Shown: positions 10,786 through 19,353 of the stretch, piece after piece
How the letters are laid out: every line of letters begins with the position of its first letter
Numbering within the stretch: position 1 is the first letter of the stretch
Source: an uncultured Pelagibacteraceae bacterium
GTDB taxonomy: Bacteria; Pseudomonadota; Alphaproteobacteria; Pelagibacterales; Pelagibacteraceae
Direction of reading: 5' to 3'
NCBI GenBank assembly: GCA_902589505.1
Contig: CACITE010000004.1
Span: 1 to 64,000 of the forward strand
DNA length: 64,000 nucleotides
Translations under genes and position numbers: made by a program
Notes under the pieces: model-generated
Told to the model about the DNA's origin: nothing
Database searches by the model: none
What the model saw: only the letters and a program-made list of their open reading frames with translations

Positions 10786-10830
10786 GGTTGTATTAGAAAA
10801 AAAAAATTTTTATTTGGTTGTATTAGAAAA
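10786..10830. repeat. Direct repeat GGTTGTATTAGAAAA, two copies 30 bp apart
   Basis: Exact 15-base copies at 10786-10800 and 10816-10830, with more shared A residues beyond. The 30-base period is close to three helical turns, as for iterons or a tandem operator. They lie 59-103 bases upstream of the dnaA start on the opposite strand. Confidence 0.75.
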
Positions 10831-10840
10831 AACTTCTATA

Positions 10841-10883
10841 AAGTTGTATAAAAAAAATTTAAAAAATTTTTTATATGCAACTT
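10841..10883. repeat. Large inverted repeat between rpsT and dnaA
   Basis: The arms at 10841-10860 and 10864-10883 match as reverse complements at 18 of 20 positions around a 3-base AAA centre. Each outer end carries AAGTTG(T/C)AT. The stem is almost pure A/T. It might be a weak hairpin after rpsT, a cruciform-forming site, or paired protein-binding sites. Confidence 0.65.
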
Positions 10884-10993
10884 TTAATACATTAACTAGA
10901 TATAGTTTTTTATAATAAAATAATTCTTGATATAGTTAGACAATTTCGTTAGTAAATTGCATCTACAAACTTATCAACTAACAATTGACTAAT

Positions 10994-11263
10994 TTATTTT
11001 TTTCTTAATTTGTTTATTTTTTTTGTAATTCTAGAAATTTTTCTTGACGCAGTTTTTTTATCAATTACACCAGTTTTAGCAACTTTCATCAATTGAGAGT
11101 AGAATTTAGGGAGAAATTTTTTAGCTTCATCAATTTTTCCTGATTCAAGATATATTGCCATTTTTTTTACTGCTGTTTTATATTTACTTTTTCTTATTTT
11201 ATTTACTGAGGTCTGTATTTGAGTTTTTTTTGACCGTCTTATTGCAGATATTGTGTTTGGCAT
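10994..11263 (-). CDS. rpsT: 30S ribosomal protein S20
   Basis: 89 residues, basic, with the family start MPNTISAIRRSKKTQIQ (normally MANHKSALKRIRQ-like), the internal SKYKTAVKKM segment and the conserved GVIDKKTASRKISRITKKIN near the C terminus. It binds 16S rRNA in the small subunit. It lies between mutM and dnaA, as in many alphaproteobacteria. Confidence 0.95.
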   Translation of the reverse strand: MPNTISAIRRSKKTQIQTSVNKIRKSKYKTAVKKMAIYLESGKIDEAKKFLPKFYSQLMKVAKTGVIDKKTASRKISRITKKINKLRKK

Positions 11264-11310
11264 AAAGCGGTGAGTTTATATCCTTTTGATTCATATTGGT
11301 CAATATCAAT

Positions 11311-12174
11311 TTAAATTTGACAACTTGGACAATAAAAGGTTGATCTATTTGATATAATTATTTTTTTAATCCTTCCTTTACACGAAATACGAGAACATTT
11401 TTTATTTTTTTTATCATAAACTCGAAAAAACTGCTGAAATTTTCCACTTTCCCCTAAAGTATCTTTAAAATCTTTAACAGAAGAACCGCCTTTTGAAATC
11501 GCAAATTTTAGTATTTTTTTTATATTTAAAATTAAGTTTTTTTTTTCATTTTTACTTAAATTATTGCAACTTCTAATAGGTGCAATTTTTGATAAAAACA
11601 AGGCTTCATTCACATAAATGTTTCCTAGCCCGCTAACAAAAGTTTGGTCCATTAATAAATTTTTAATATTTTTTTTTCTATTTTGGACTAGTTTTTCAAA
11701 ATAATGCACGTTAAATATTTTACTTAATGGCTCTATTCCAAGCTTTTTTAAAAAAGTTATGTGTTTAAATTGAACAGTTTTATATAACTTGAAAAAACCG
11801 AATCTCCTAACATCGTTATAAACGATTACTAGACCATTATTTAATTTAATATAAATGTGGTTATGCTTAGATTTTATATTTGTATCATAATAAAAACTTG
11901 TTTTAAATATCGCATTATCCCGATTTCTTAATAAAAGTAATTTTCCACTCATACCTAAATGAATTAAAAGAATTTTTTTTTTTAAATGAAAAATTAGATA
12001 TTTTGATCTCCTAGAAATCTTTAATATTTTTTCGTTAATTAAACTTTTGCAAAATGTTTTGGGTATTTTGTATCGTAAATTTCTATTATTGATTTTAATA
12101 GCAATAATTTTTGCTTTATTAATCATTTGAAACAATGATCTTCTAACAACTTCTACTTCTGGAAGTTCCGGCAT
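11311..12174 (-). CDS. mutM: Formamidopyrimidine-DNA glycosylase
   Basis: 287 residues. The N terminus MPELPEVEVVRRSL carries the catalytic Pro1-Glu2 of the Fpg/Nei family, and LIHLGMSGKLLL holds the Fpg-type loop lysine. The segment QTFVSGLGNIYVNEALF is the helix-two-turn-helix. The C terminus has a zinc finger with cysteines in CSRISC and CPSC. The enzyme removes oxidised purines such as 8-oxoguanine and nicks the abasic site. It is 47 bases upstream of rpsT and divergent from ubiE across 52 bases. Lysine and A-tract richness reflects the low-GC genome. Confidence 0.94.
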   Translation of the reverse strand: MPELPEVEVVRRSLFQMINKAKIIAIKINNRNLRYKIPKTFCKSLINEKILKISRRSKYLIFHLKKKILLIHLGMSGKLLLLRNRDNAIFKTSFYYDTNIKSKHNHIYIKLNNGLVIVYNDVRRFGFFKLYKTVQFKHITFLKKLGIEPLSKIFNVHYFEKLVQNRKKNIKNLLMDQTFVSGLGNIYVNEALFLSKIAPIRSCNNLSKNEKKNLILNIKKILKFAISKGGSSVKDFKDTLGESGKFQQFFRVYDKKNKKCSRISCKGRIKKIIISNRSTFYCPSCQI

Positions 12175-12226
12175 AATACAAATATATATATTGTGAAAAA
12201 ACTCAACATGTGATCTATTAATTTAA

Positions 12227-12931
12227 ATGAAAACTCATCAAAAAAATAGTATTAGGCTAGTAACTAAAGTTTTCCAAGACGTTGTTGATAAATATGATCT
12301 TATGAACGATATAATGTCTTGTGGAGGCCATAGATTTTGGAAAAAAGAATTCATCAATTTGCTAAATCCTCAAAAAAATACACAACTAATTGATGTTGCT
12401 TCTGGAACGGGCGATATTGCAAAACTATATTTAAATAAAACTAATTATGAAGGGCATGTGTTTTGTGTAGATGAAAATAAAAAAATGCTTGAATTAAACA
12501 AAAAAAAACTAAGAGCAAATAAAAATGTTAAATGGTTCTGTAACAATGCCGAGAAATTGCCATTCAAAAGCAACTCTTTTGATTACTATACAATTAGTTT
12601 TGGTATTAGAAATGTTAATGATGTAAACACCGCTTTAAAAGAAGCTTATCGCGTTCTAAAACCGGGTGGAAGATTTTTGTGTCTTGAATTTTCGAAAGTA
12701 AAAAATGAAATTTTATACAGATTTTATAAAACCTACTCAAAATCAATACCATTTATTGGAAAATTTATAGTTGGAAAATCAGAACCATATGAATATTTAA
12801 TAAATAGCATTGAAAAATTCTCATCTCAGGATGAATTTTTTAAACAGATTAAAAAACAAAATTTTTCAAATGTATCTTACAGAAATTTAAGTGGTGGAAT
12901 TGTAGCTATTCACTCAGCTTGGAAAGTATAA
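12227..12931 (+). CDS. ubiE: Ubiquinone/menaquinone C-methyltransferase UbiE
   Basis: 234-residue SAM-dependent methyltransferase. UbiE signatures are VFQDVVDKYDLMNDIMSCG, the SAM-binding DVASGTGDIA, and YTISFGIRNV with the following YRVLKPGGRF LCLEFS. It methylates the benzoquinol ring in ubiquinone synthesis. It heads the plus-strand series ubiE-ubiB-coaBC-dut, and ubiB starts 3 bases after its stop, consistent with an operon. In alphaproteobacteria mutM-ubiE-ubiB is a common order. It starts 52 bases from the divergent mutM start. Confidence 0.95.
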   Translation: MKTHQKNSIRLVTKVFQDVVDKYDLMNDIMSCGGHRFWKKEFINLLNPQKNTQLIDVASGTGDIAKLYLNKTNYEGHVFCVDENKKMLELNKKKLRANKNVKWFCNNAEKLPFKSNSFDYYTISFGIRNVNDVNTALKEAYRVLKPGGRFLCLEFSKVKNEILYRFYKTYSKSIPFIGKFIVGKSEPYEYLINSIEKFSSQDEFFKQIKKQNFSNVSYRNLSGGIVAIHSAWKV

Positions 12932-12934
12932 AAA

Positions 12935-14503
12935 ATGTTTAAAAAAATATTTATGTTGTTTAAAATTGGTAGAAAACTATCAATTTCTGGAGCAATTTCA
13001 TCAGTCTATGAAATTTATAACCCACCAATTACAATTAAAGTACTTTTTTTCATAATTGGCTTCAATTTTGGAAATAAAAAAAATAATAACAACTTATCTA
13101 CAGGAGCAAAATTATGTAACGCTCTTCAAGAAATGGGCACGACTTTTATTAAATTAGGTCAATTTTTAGCAACCAGACCTGACATAATTGGTGAAAATAT
13201 TTCAAAAGAATTGGAAAAGCTTCAAGATAGACTAACACCTTTTGATCTAATAACAGCAAAAAATATACTTAAGGATGAACTTGGAAAAGAAAATTTTGAG
13301 CAAATTACAAATATTTCAGAACCAATTGCTGCAGCTTCTATAGCTCAGGTACATTTTGCAGATATAAATGTTTCGGAAGGTAAAAAAAATGTAGCAATAA
13401 AAATATTAAGACCGAATGTTGAAAAAGTTTTTAATGAAGAATTAGATGCTTTAATGTTTTTGGCTTACATAATTGAAGGTCTTATAAAAAAAACAAAAAG
13501 ACTGAAATTAGTAGAAGTTGTTCAATTGCTTAGAGAAATTACAAATGTTGAAATGGATTTAAGATTTGAAGCAGCAGCAGCAAGTGAACTTTATGAAAAT
13601 ACCAAAAATGATTTAGGTTTTAACGTGCCTAAAATTTATTGGAACCAAACTAGTAAAAAAATACTTTGCTTAGATAGAATAAATGGAATTTCGATAAGGG
13701 AAGTAGAAAATTTGAAATCAAAAAATATCGACACAAAAAAACTTGCAAAAAATATTATTCAACATTTTTTGCGACATGCTGTCAGGGATGGATTCTTTCA
13801 TGCGGATATGCATCAAGGGAATTTGTTTGTGACTCAAGATGGAACCATAGTGCCTGTCGACTTTGGTATAATGGGAAGATTAGATAAAAATAATAGAAAA
13901 TATCTTGCTGAAATACTTTATGGTTTTATCAAAAGAGATTATGCAAAAGTTGCGGAAGTGCATTTTGTTGCTGGATTAGTTTCAAAAAAATTTTCAAAAG
14001 AGGAGTTCGCTCAATCTTTAAGATCAATTGGTGAACCAATTTTTGGTCAATCGGCTAAAAATATATCTGGTAGTAAATTATTAAATCAACTGTTTGAAAA
14101 TACTGAAAAATTTAATATGCAAACGCAAATTCAATTATTGCTTCTACAGAAAACTATGGTTGTTGTGGAAGGTGTAGCAAGAAAACTTGATCCGGATACA
14201 AATATATGGAATATATCAAAACCTGTACTTGAGGATTGGTTAAGAGAAGTAAAAGATCCAATCAATAAAACTAGCGAGGTAATAGAGGAAGCTTCAGAAG
14301 TGTTAAAAAAATTACCTGATTTACCTAAAATAATGGATAGAGCAAATGACGTTATGACCTTGATAGCAGAAGGTAAATTTAATCCAAATACTTTGGCTTA
14401 CTACAGTTTGAAAGAGGAAGAGTTAAAATTAGAATTAATGCGCAACAAGATATTAGGCGGGGTATTAGTGCTTGTAATTTTTATTCTCATAGTATTCAAA
14501 TAA
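12935..14503 (+). CDS. ubiB: UbiB/ABC1 family ubiquinone biosynthesis ATPase-kinase
   Basis: 522 residues of the atypical protein-kinase-like UbiB/COQ8 family. Family motifs are KLGQFLATRPDIIG (the KxGQ element), AAASIAQVHFA, VAIKILRPNV with the nucleotide lysine, FHADMHQGNLFV (catalytic loop) and VPVDFGIMGRL (DFG-like). The C terminus has a strongly hydrophobic segment of about 18 residues, as in other UbiB proteins that sit on the inner membrane. UbiB uses ATP to help extract or organise lipid intermediates in ubiquinone synthesis. It follows ubiE by 3 bases and precedes coaBC by 7. Confidence 0.93.
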   Translation: MFKKIFMLFKIGRKLSISGAISSVYEIYNPPITIKVLFFIIGFNFGNKKNNNNLSTGAKLCNALQEMGTTFIKLGQFLATRPDIIGENISKELEKLQDRLTPFDLITAKNILKDELGKENFEQITNISEPIAAASIAQVHFADINVSEGKKNVAIKILRPNVEKVFNEELDALMFLAYIIEGLIKKTKRLKLVEVVQLLREITNVEMDLRFEAAAASELYENTKNDLGFNVPKIYWNQTSKKILCLDRINGISIREVENLKSKNIDTKKLAKNIIQHFLRHAVRDGFFHADMHQGNLFVTQDGTIVPVDFGIMGRLDKNNRKYLAEILYGFIKRDYAKVAEVHFVAGLVSKKFSKEEFAQSLRSIGEPIFGQSAKNISGSKLLNQLFENTEKFNMQTQIQLLLLQKTMVVVEGVARKLDPDTNIWNISKPVLEDWLREVKDPINKTSEVIEEASEVLKKLPDLPKIMDRANDVMTLIAEGKFNPNTLAYYSLKEEELKLELMRNKILGGVLVLVIFILIVFK

Positions 14504-14510
14504 GAGACTT

Positions 14511-15719
14511 ATGAACGAATTTTTAAAAAACAAAAAAATTCTTTTGATTATTGGCGGTGGAATTGCTGCATATAAATCTCTTGATCTAATTCGCTTGTTA
14601 AAAAAAAATGAATGTGAGGTTAAAGTCGTTTTAACTGCTTCTGGTGAAAAATTTGTCACTCCCCTCTCAATAGCCTCTTTGTCTCAAAACAAAGTGTATC
14701 AAGATATTTTTGACAGTGAAAAAGAAGCAGAAATGGATCACATATCACTATCAAGATGGTGTGATATAATTTTATTTTCACCAATTACAGCTAACTCTAT
14801 GGCAAAACTAGCTTCTGGAAGAGCCGACGACTTGGCATCAACACTTATTTTAGCTTCAAACAAACCAATAATTCTAGCCCCAGCTATGAACGTTAGAATG
14901 TGGCTTCATAAATCTACGCAAGTTAACTTTCATAAATTACTAGATTTTGGTTATCTAACAATAGGACCTTCTATAGGAGAAATGGCATGTGGAGAATACG
15001 GCGAGGGAAAAATGTCATCTCCAAAAGAAATATTTGAATTTATAAAAGATTACTTTTCTGAAAGGAATATTATAAAAAGTAAAAATTTAAAAGCGCTTGT
15101 TACCGCTGGACCAACAAAAGAATATTTAGATCCGGTTAGATTTATTACAAACAATTCAAGCGGTAAACAAGGTTATGAAATAGCAAGATCATTATCAAAA
15201 TTTGGTGTAGATACTACCCTAATATCCGGACCATCTAAGTTAAAAAAACCTGAAAATGTAAATATTATTAGAGTTGAAACTACTGAACAAATGTTTGAAG
15301 AGACAAAAAGAGTTTTGCCCGTAGATATAGCCGTATGCGCAGCAGCAGTTTCGGATTTTAAGCCAGAAAAATATGAAAAAAATAAAATTAAAAAAGATAC
15401 TATAAATTTAAATTTAAAAAGAAATATAGATATATTAGAATTTTTAGCCAAAAATAACCAACAAAGACCCAAATTAGTAGTAGGATTTGCAGCTGAAACA
15501 GAGAATATATCTGAATTTGCTAAAAAGAAAATAAATAGAAAATACTGTGATTGGATTGTAGCAAACGATGTTTCTAATCCAGAAATTGGTTTTGGTTCTG
15601 ATTACAATGAAGTTGCTATTATTTCTAAATCGGGTGAAGTGATAAAATTGGAAAAAAATGCAAAATCTTTTATAGCAAATTATATTGTAAAAAAAATAAT
15701 TAATCATTTTGTCCAATAA
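14511..15719 (+). CDS. coaBC: Bifunctional phosphopantothenoylcysteine decarboxylase/phosphopantothenate-cysteine ligase
   Basis: 402 residues with both domains. Residues 1-185 are the flavin-dependent CoaC decarboxylase (IIGGGIAAYKSLDLIR, the HISLSRW histidine motif, APAMNVRMW and the active-site cysteine in GEMACGEYGEG). Residues 190-402 are the CoaB ligase (TAGPTKEYLDPVRFITNNSS, AAAVSDFKPEKY, KLVVGFAAET, IVANDVS). The enzyme turns phosphopantothenate and cysteine into phosphopantetheine in coenzyme A synthesis. It lies 5 bases before dut, the usual coaBC-dut pair. Confidence 0.96.
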   Translation: MNEFLKNKKILLIIGGGIAAYKSLDLIRLLKKNECEVKVVLTASGEKFVTPLSIASLSQNKVYQDIFDSEKEAEMDHISLSRWCDIILFSPITANSMAKLASGRADDLASTLILASNKPIILAPAMNVRMWLHKSTQVNFHKLLDFGYLTIGPSIGEMACGEYGEGKMSSPKEIFEFIKDYFSERNIIKSKNLKALVTAGPTKEYLDPVRFITNNSSGKQGYEIARSLSKFGVDTTLISGPSKLKKPENVNIIRVETTEQMFEETKRVLPVDIAVCAAAVSDFKPEKYEKNKIKKDTINLNLKRNIDILEFLAKNNQQRPKLVVGFAAETENISEFAKKKINRKYCDWIVANDVSNPEIGFGSDYNEVAIISKSGEVIKLEKNAKSFIANYIVKKIINHFVQ

Positions 15720-15724
15720 ATTAT

Positions 15725-16162
15725 ATGGTTAAAATATTAGTTAAGAAGTTTGATAAAAATATCAAACTACCAGCCTACAAAACTTCTGGTTCCTCCGGCA
15801 TGGACCTTGTGGCATATATCAAAAAAAAAATAACTATTTATCCGGGTAAAACAGCAATGATTTCGACTGGTATTGCGGTGGCTATTCCAAAAAAATACGA
15901 AATTCAAATAAGACCAAGATCAGGCCTTGCAGCTAAAAATGGTATTACGGTTTTAAATACACCAGGTACAATCGACTCGGATTATAGAGGTGAAATAAAA
16001 ATTATCTTAATAAATTTGAGTCAAAAATCATTTGTTGTCAAATCGGGCGATAGGATTGCGCAAATGATTTTATGCCCTGTAGTAAAAGGTAAACTTAAAG
16101 AGGTTAAAAATCTTCCAAAGACAGTAAGAGGTGGTGGAGGTTTTGGATCAACAGGAAAATAA
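15725..16162 (+). CDS. dut: Deoxyuridine 5'-triphosphate nucleotidohydrolase (dUTPase)
   Basis: 145 residues, a standard trimeric dUTPase. The five motifs appear in order: SSGMDLVAY, RPRSGLAAKNGI, NTPGTIDSDYRGEI with the catalytic aspartate, GDRIAQMIL, and the glycine-rich C-terminal RGGGGFGSTG. It hydrolyses dUTP to dUMP, keeping uracil out of DNA and feeding thymidylate synthesis. It is 5 bases after coaBC and 9 before the ThiF-like gene. Confidence 0.97.
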   Translation: MVKILVKKFDKNIKLPAYKTSGSSGMDLVAYIKKKITIYPGKTAMISTGIAVAIPKKYEIQIRPRSGLAAKNGITVLNTPGTIDSDYRGEIKIILINLSQKSFVVKSGDRIAQMILCPVVKGKLKEVKNLPKTVRGGGGFGSTGK

Positions 16163-16171
16163 AATAAATAA

Positions 16172-16933
16172 ATGAAATTTAACAAAAAACAAATAGAAAG
16201 ATATTCAAGACAAATAATACTAAAAAAAATTGGTGTAATTGGACAAAAAAAACTTTTAAATTCTAGTGTTTTAATCGTTGGTGCGGGAGGCTTGGGTTCG
16301 CCTATTGCAATCTACTTAGCTGCAACAGGTGTTGGTAAAATTGGAATTGTCGATAAAGATAAAGTTGAAATTTCCAATCTAAGTCGACAAATTATTTTTA
16401 CAATGCATGATATTAGGAAAAAAAAATCACCTACTGCTATAAATAAACTAAAAAGAATTAACCCAGATTTATTTTTAAAGTCATTTAATAAGAATTTAAC
16501 TAAAATAAACATAAACAAAATTGCTAAAAACTATAATATAATAGTAGACGGAAGTGATAATTTTAATACAAGATTTTTGATCAATGATTACTGCTTAAAA
16601 ACCAAAAAAATTCTTGTTTCTGGTGCTATTAGTAAATTTGAAGGCCAGGTTTATACTTTTGATTTTTCAAAAAAAAAATCTCCTTGTCTTAGATGTTTTA
16701 TCCCTATAATGCCATCTAACCCAGATGTTGATAATTGCGAATATGAGGGCATATTAGGCACTCTAGGAGGGTTAGTGGGTAGTATTCAAGCTACCGAAGT
16801 GATTAAAGAAATTTTGAAAATCGGCAATTCTCTTTGCGGTTATATATTAATTATTGATGCATTAAATCTTACCTTTAGAAGAGTAAAACTTAACAAACGT
16901 TCAGATTGTTACTGTAATGAAAAAAGAAAATAA
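16172..16933 (+). CDS. ThiF/MoeB/HesA family adenylyltransferase
   Basis: 253 residues of the E1-like superfamily. The start ERYSRQIILKKIGVIGQKKL and ATP-binding loop VGAGGLGSPIAIYLAATGVG are typical, followed by DKVEISNLSRQIIF. The zinc-binding cysteine pairs are CLRC (near residue 173) and CYC at the end. Members activate the C-terminal glycine of small sulphur carriers such as MoaD or ThiS as acyl-adenylates. Neither carrier gene is next to it, so MoeB and ThiF cannot be told apart here. The same gene follows coaBC-dut in many alphaproteobacteria. Its end overlaps the next gene by 17 bases. Confidence 0.88.
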   Translation: MKFNKKQIERYSRQIILKKIGVIGQKKLLNSSVLIVGAGGLGSPIAIYLAATGVGKIGIVDKDKVEISNLSRQIIFTMHDIRKKKSPTAINKLKRINPDLFLKSFNKNLTKININKIAKNYNIIVDGSDNFNTRFLINDYCLKTKKILVSGAISKFEGQVYTFDFSKKKSPCLRCFIPIMPSNPDVDNCEYEGILGTLGGLVGSIQATEVIKEILKIGNSLCGYILIIDALNLTFRRVKLNKRSDCYCNEKRK

Positions 16934-17387
16934 AAATTATTTTACTTTAATACTATTATTTATAATTCTATTTTTTCACACTAATACATTTAGTGGTGAA
17001 AATTTATTTTTTTTAACACTTAAAAATGAAGAAGTAAACTTACGACAAGGTCCCTCATTTGAATATCCCATAAAATTTATATATAAAAAAAAAAATTTAC
17101 CAATTGTTGTAATAGATAAGTCAGATAATTGGAGAAAAGTTAAAGATTTTGAAAACAATTCTGGCTGGATACACATTTCGCAACTCTCAAAAAAAAAATC
17201 AGGAATAAATACTAAAAATCATTCTATCGTTTATAAAAAGCCTACAATATATTCGAAACCTATAGTAAAACTTGAAATAGGTAGATTAGTTTTGATAAAA
17301 AAATGCAAAAAAAAATGGTGCAAAATTAAAACTGATAATTATAGTGGTTGGATTTTTAAAAATGCTCTATGGGGCAGAATTAAATAA
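16917..17387 (+). CDS. SH3-domain (SH3b-like) exported protein
   Basis: 156 residues. A hydrophobic N-terminal segment (about residues 9-25, ending FSG) looks like a signal peptide. Two bacterial SH3-like repeats follow: VNLRQGPSFEYPIKFIY with NWRKVKDFENNSGWIH near 40-90, and a second one ending WCKIKTDNYSGWIFKNALWG. Such proteins act in the periplasm and may bind peptidoglycan. The start overlaps the ThiF-like gene by 17 bases, suggesting translational coupling. Its TAA overlaps the stop of the convergent DUF3501 gene (TTAAATAA, 8 bases). No enzymatic domain is visible. Confidence 0.8.
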   Translation: MKKENKNYFTLILLFIILFFHTNTFSGENLFFLTLKNEEVNLRQGPSFEYPIKFIYKKKNLPIVVIDKSDNWRKVKDFENNSGWIHISQLSKKKSGINTKNHSIVYKKPTIYSKPIVKLEIGRLVLIKKCKKKWCKIKTDNYSGWIFKNALWGRIK

Positions 17388-17973
17388 AATCTTCCATTAA
17401 AGATTTTCTACTTACTTCTGTTATAGTGGTGCTGTGACTATACAGGTTATGATCTATACCAATATTGATTTTTGTATTCGAATTATTAAATAATTTTATT
17501 TGTTCATTCGAAAAATGAAAATGAATAAATTGGACTGATGAAGCTTTTCCCTCTTCTGAAGTTCTATCAACATCTGTTTCTGGTATCCCTTTAATTTTTT
17601 CGTTACCTATTTTCATGTAAACTGTTTCCTCTATTCCACCAATTTTTCCCAAAAAATCAGCTCTAATAATTGGATTGTCTATTTCAAACATTAAAGTTGC
17701 AACAAGTTCTTTGCCTTTAGGTATTAAAGGATTATAAGCAGCCAACTCATCTTTTAACTGCTCGTCACCACCTTTTTCAATATAAAGCATTTCTTGAATT
17801 TGAGCTTTCATTGTTTCGTAAGATTCAAAATAAAAATTAGCATATGGTCCAATTGGAATTCTTCTGTTTTTTTTATAATGAACAATTTCTTTTCTTAAAG
17901 CTTTCCTTTTTTTAGAATATTCTTCTAGTGGTATTAAATCATCCTTTGTAATTTCTCTGATTTGTTTGTTCAT
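17380..17973 (-). CDS. DUF3501 family protein
   Basis: 197 residues, soluble, no signal peptide. It matches my memory of the DUF3501 family, in which an N-terminal ITKDDLIPLEEYSKKRKALR is followed by YENYETM-like and IQEMLYIEKGG segments; here FESYETMKAQIQEMLYIEKG. The C-terminal half has SVQFIHFHFSNEQIKLF and IGIDHNLYSHST. Function is unknown. It starts 2 bases after the Fe-S protein gene and close to rubrerythrin; this three-gene set recurs in proteobacteria and suggests a role in peroxide or iron handling, which is inference. Confidence 0.82.
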   Translation of the reverse strand: MNKQIREITKDDLIPLEEYSKKRKALRKEIVHYKKNRRIPIGPYANFYFESYETMKAQIQEMLYIEKGGDEQLKDELAAYNPLIPKGKELVATLMFEIDNPIIRADFLGKIGGIEETVYMKIGNEKIKGIPETDVDRTSEEGKASSVQFIHFHFSNEQIKLFNNSNTKINIGIDHNLYSHSTTITEVSRKSLMEDFI

Positions 17974-17975
17974 AA

Positions 17976-19304
17976 TTATAATTTATAAGACTTTGCTAAT
18001 ATTTCTATAGGATGTAAAGCCTCATCATGTAATATTTCGGTATCCTTGGATAATTGACTTAAATGCTTTCCTGCAAGAGGGCAATCGGAAGCCATGTATT
18101 TATTTTTTTTATTATCAATTTGTCTTGCTGTTGGCCTTCCTACTTTAACAGCTAAATCGTATGTACCTTTCATTACACCAAAAGTTCCTCCGTGTCCTGC
18201 GCACCTTTCTACAACATCTAATTTAATATTTGGAATTAGCTTAAGCATATCTCTAGCTTTTATTCCCATATTCTGAGCTCTGGCATGACATGCGTTATGG
18301 ACTGTTACGCCTCCATCAATTTCTTGTAATCCATCTGCTAGACCTTCTTTTTGTGATATATCAACAATGTATTCATCAATATCAAAAACGTTTTGTGCTA
18401 ATTTTTTTATATTATCATTTCTAGGTAAAAGTAACGGCCATTCAAATTTTAACATCAAACCACAACTTGCAGTCAAAGTTATCACTTTATAACCCTTGTC
18501 GATCCAGTCTAATAAATCTTTGGAAATTTTTTTTGCTTGCTCTACAACTTTTGGAAGATCTGCCTGTTCTAAAAATGGCATTCCACAGCAACCTGGATAC
18601 GCATGTTGTACTTTTACTCCATTTTTTTTTAATACTTTTAAGGCGGCAATGCCTGTATTTTTTTTATTATAATTTACAAAACAAGTAGAGTAAATAACGA
18701 CTTTTCTATCACTTGTTTTTCCATTAATAATATTTGAAATATTTTTTCTAAAGAAATTAGCAAATGTTTCTGAATTATACTTTGGTAGTTTAACTCTTTT
18801 ATCTATTTTGGTCACAAATTCTAAAATTTTTCTGAATAACTGATTTGTATGATCTGTTGCCCAATTTATAATTTTTGCAAATAACACTCCAATTTTACTA
18901 TTTCTATCAATATGTGCTAACTGATAAGGAGTTTTTGGAAGCTGATTTTTTTTTCTCTGTGCGGCTCTATATCTTAACATTAAATGAGGAAAATCTAAAT
19001 TAAACTCATGTGGTGGTACATAAGGACATTTGGTCATAAAACACATGTCACATAATGTGCAAGCATCCACTACCGGAGAAAATTCTTTACTTTCAAGGCT
19101 TTCGACATCTTCGTTTTTTGAATTATCTATTGCATCAAATAACTTAGGAAATGAATCACAAAGATTAAAACATCTTCTGCATCCATGACAAATATCAAAG
19201 ACTCTTCTCATTTCATCATCAATTTTTTTTGGGTCTAAAAAATCAGGATGATTAAAATCTATAGGATGCCTTATAGGTGCTTCTGTGCTTCCTTCTTTAG
19301 ACAT
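17976..19304 (-). CDS. Fe-S oxidoreductase of the heterodisulfide reductase D/GlpC type
   Basis: A protein of 442 residues with an N-terminal ferredoxin-like pair of cysteine clusters (CHGCRRCFNLC and CTLCDMCFMTKCPY) and two CCG domains downstream (YPGCCGMPF and CAGHGG with CHA before it). Such subunits move electrons between a quinone or flavoprotein and Fe-S centres. The open frame extends to a TTG at 19343, but those extra codons would run through the rubrerythrin terminator hairpin, so I choose the ATG at 19304 (MSKEGSTEAPIRHPIDF). It sits between rubrerythrin and DUF3501, a recurring module. The electron partner is unknown. Confidence 0.85.
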   Translation of the reverse strand: MSKEGSTEAPIRHPIDFNHPDFLDPKKIDDEMRRVFDICHGCRRCFNLCDSFPKLFDAIDNSKNEDVESLESKEFSPVVDACTLCDMCFMTKCPYVPPHEFNLDFPHLMLRYRAAQRKKNQLPKTPYQLAHIDRNSKIGVLFAKIINWATDHTNQLFRKILEFVTKIDKRVKLPKYNSETFANFFRKNISNIINGKTSDRKVVIYSTCFVNYNKKNTGIAALKVLKKNGVKVQHAYPGCCGMPFLEQADLPKVVEQAKKISKDLLDWIDKGYKVITLTASCGLMLKFEWPLLLPRNDNIKKLAQNVFDIDEYIVDISQKEGLADGLQEIDGGVTVHNACHARAQNMGIKARDMLKLIPNIKLDVVERCAGHGGTFGVMKGTYDLAVKVGRPTARQIDNKKNKYMASDCPLAGKHLSQLSKDTEILHDEALHPIEILAKSYKL

Positions 19305-19318
19305 TATTTTATAAATTT

Positions 19319-19344
19319 TTTGATGGAGCCGGAGCTCCATCAAA
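19319..19344 (-). terminator. Intrinsic terminator after rubrerythrin
   Basis: GATGGAGC at 19322-19329 pairs with GCTCCATC at 19334-19341, an 8-bp G+C-containing stem with a 4-base loop, flanked by A/T runs. On the minus strand it follows the rubrerythrin stop by about 12 bases. The next gene in the series starts 15 bases after it, so the hairpin may act as an attenuator that sets rubrerythrin above the Fe-S genes. Confidence 0.75.
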
Positions 19345-19353
19345 TATTGATAG

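Larger units (their letters stand above)
10728..10993. other. Repeat-rich dnaA-rpsT intergenic region, candidate oriC or dnaA control region
   Basis: The longest spacer in the window (266 bases), extremely A+T rich. It holds two copies of GGTTGTATTAGAAAA (from 10786 and 10816), a third GTTGTAT at 10843, an inverted GTTGCAT at 10875-10881, a large dyad at 10841-10883, and two copies of GATATAGTT (10899 and 10929). TTATCAACT at 10971-10979 matches the DnaA box TTATCCACA at 7 of 9 positions. Gene context (dnaA, rpsT) and AT-richness fit an origin or the dnaA promoter; the actual origin could be elsewhere, as in several alphaproteobacteria where it lies away from dnaA. Confidence 0.4.

Noticed and set aside
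19305-19343. N-terminal extension of the Fe-S protein from TTG
   Set aside because: It runs across the rubrerythrin terminator hairpin and adds a low-value 13-residue leader; the ATG at 19304 is preferred.
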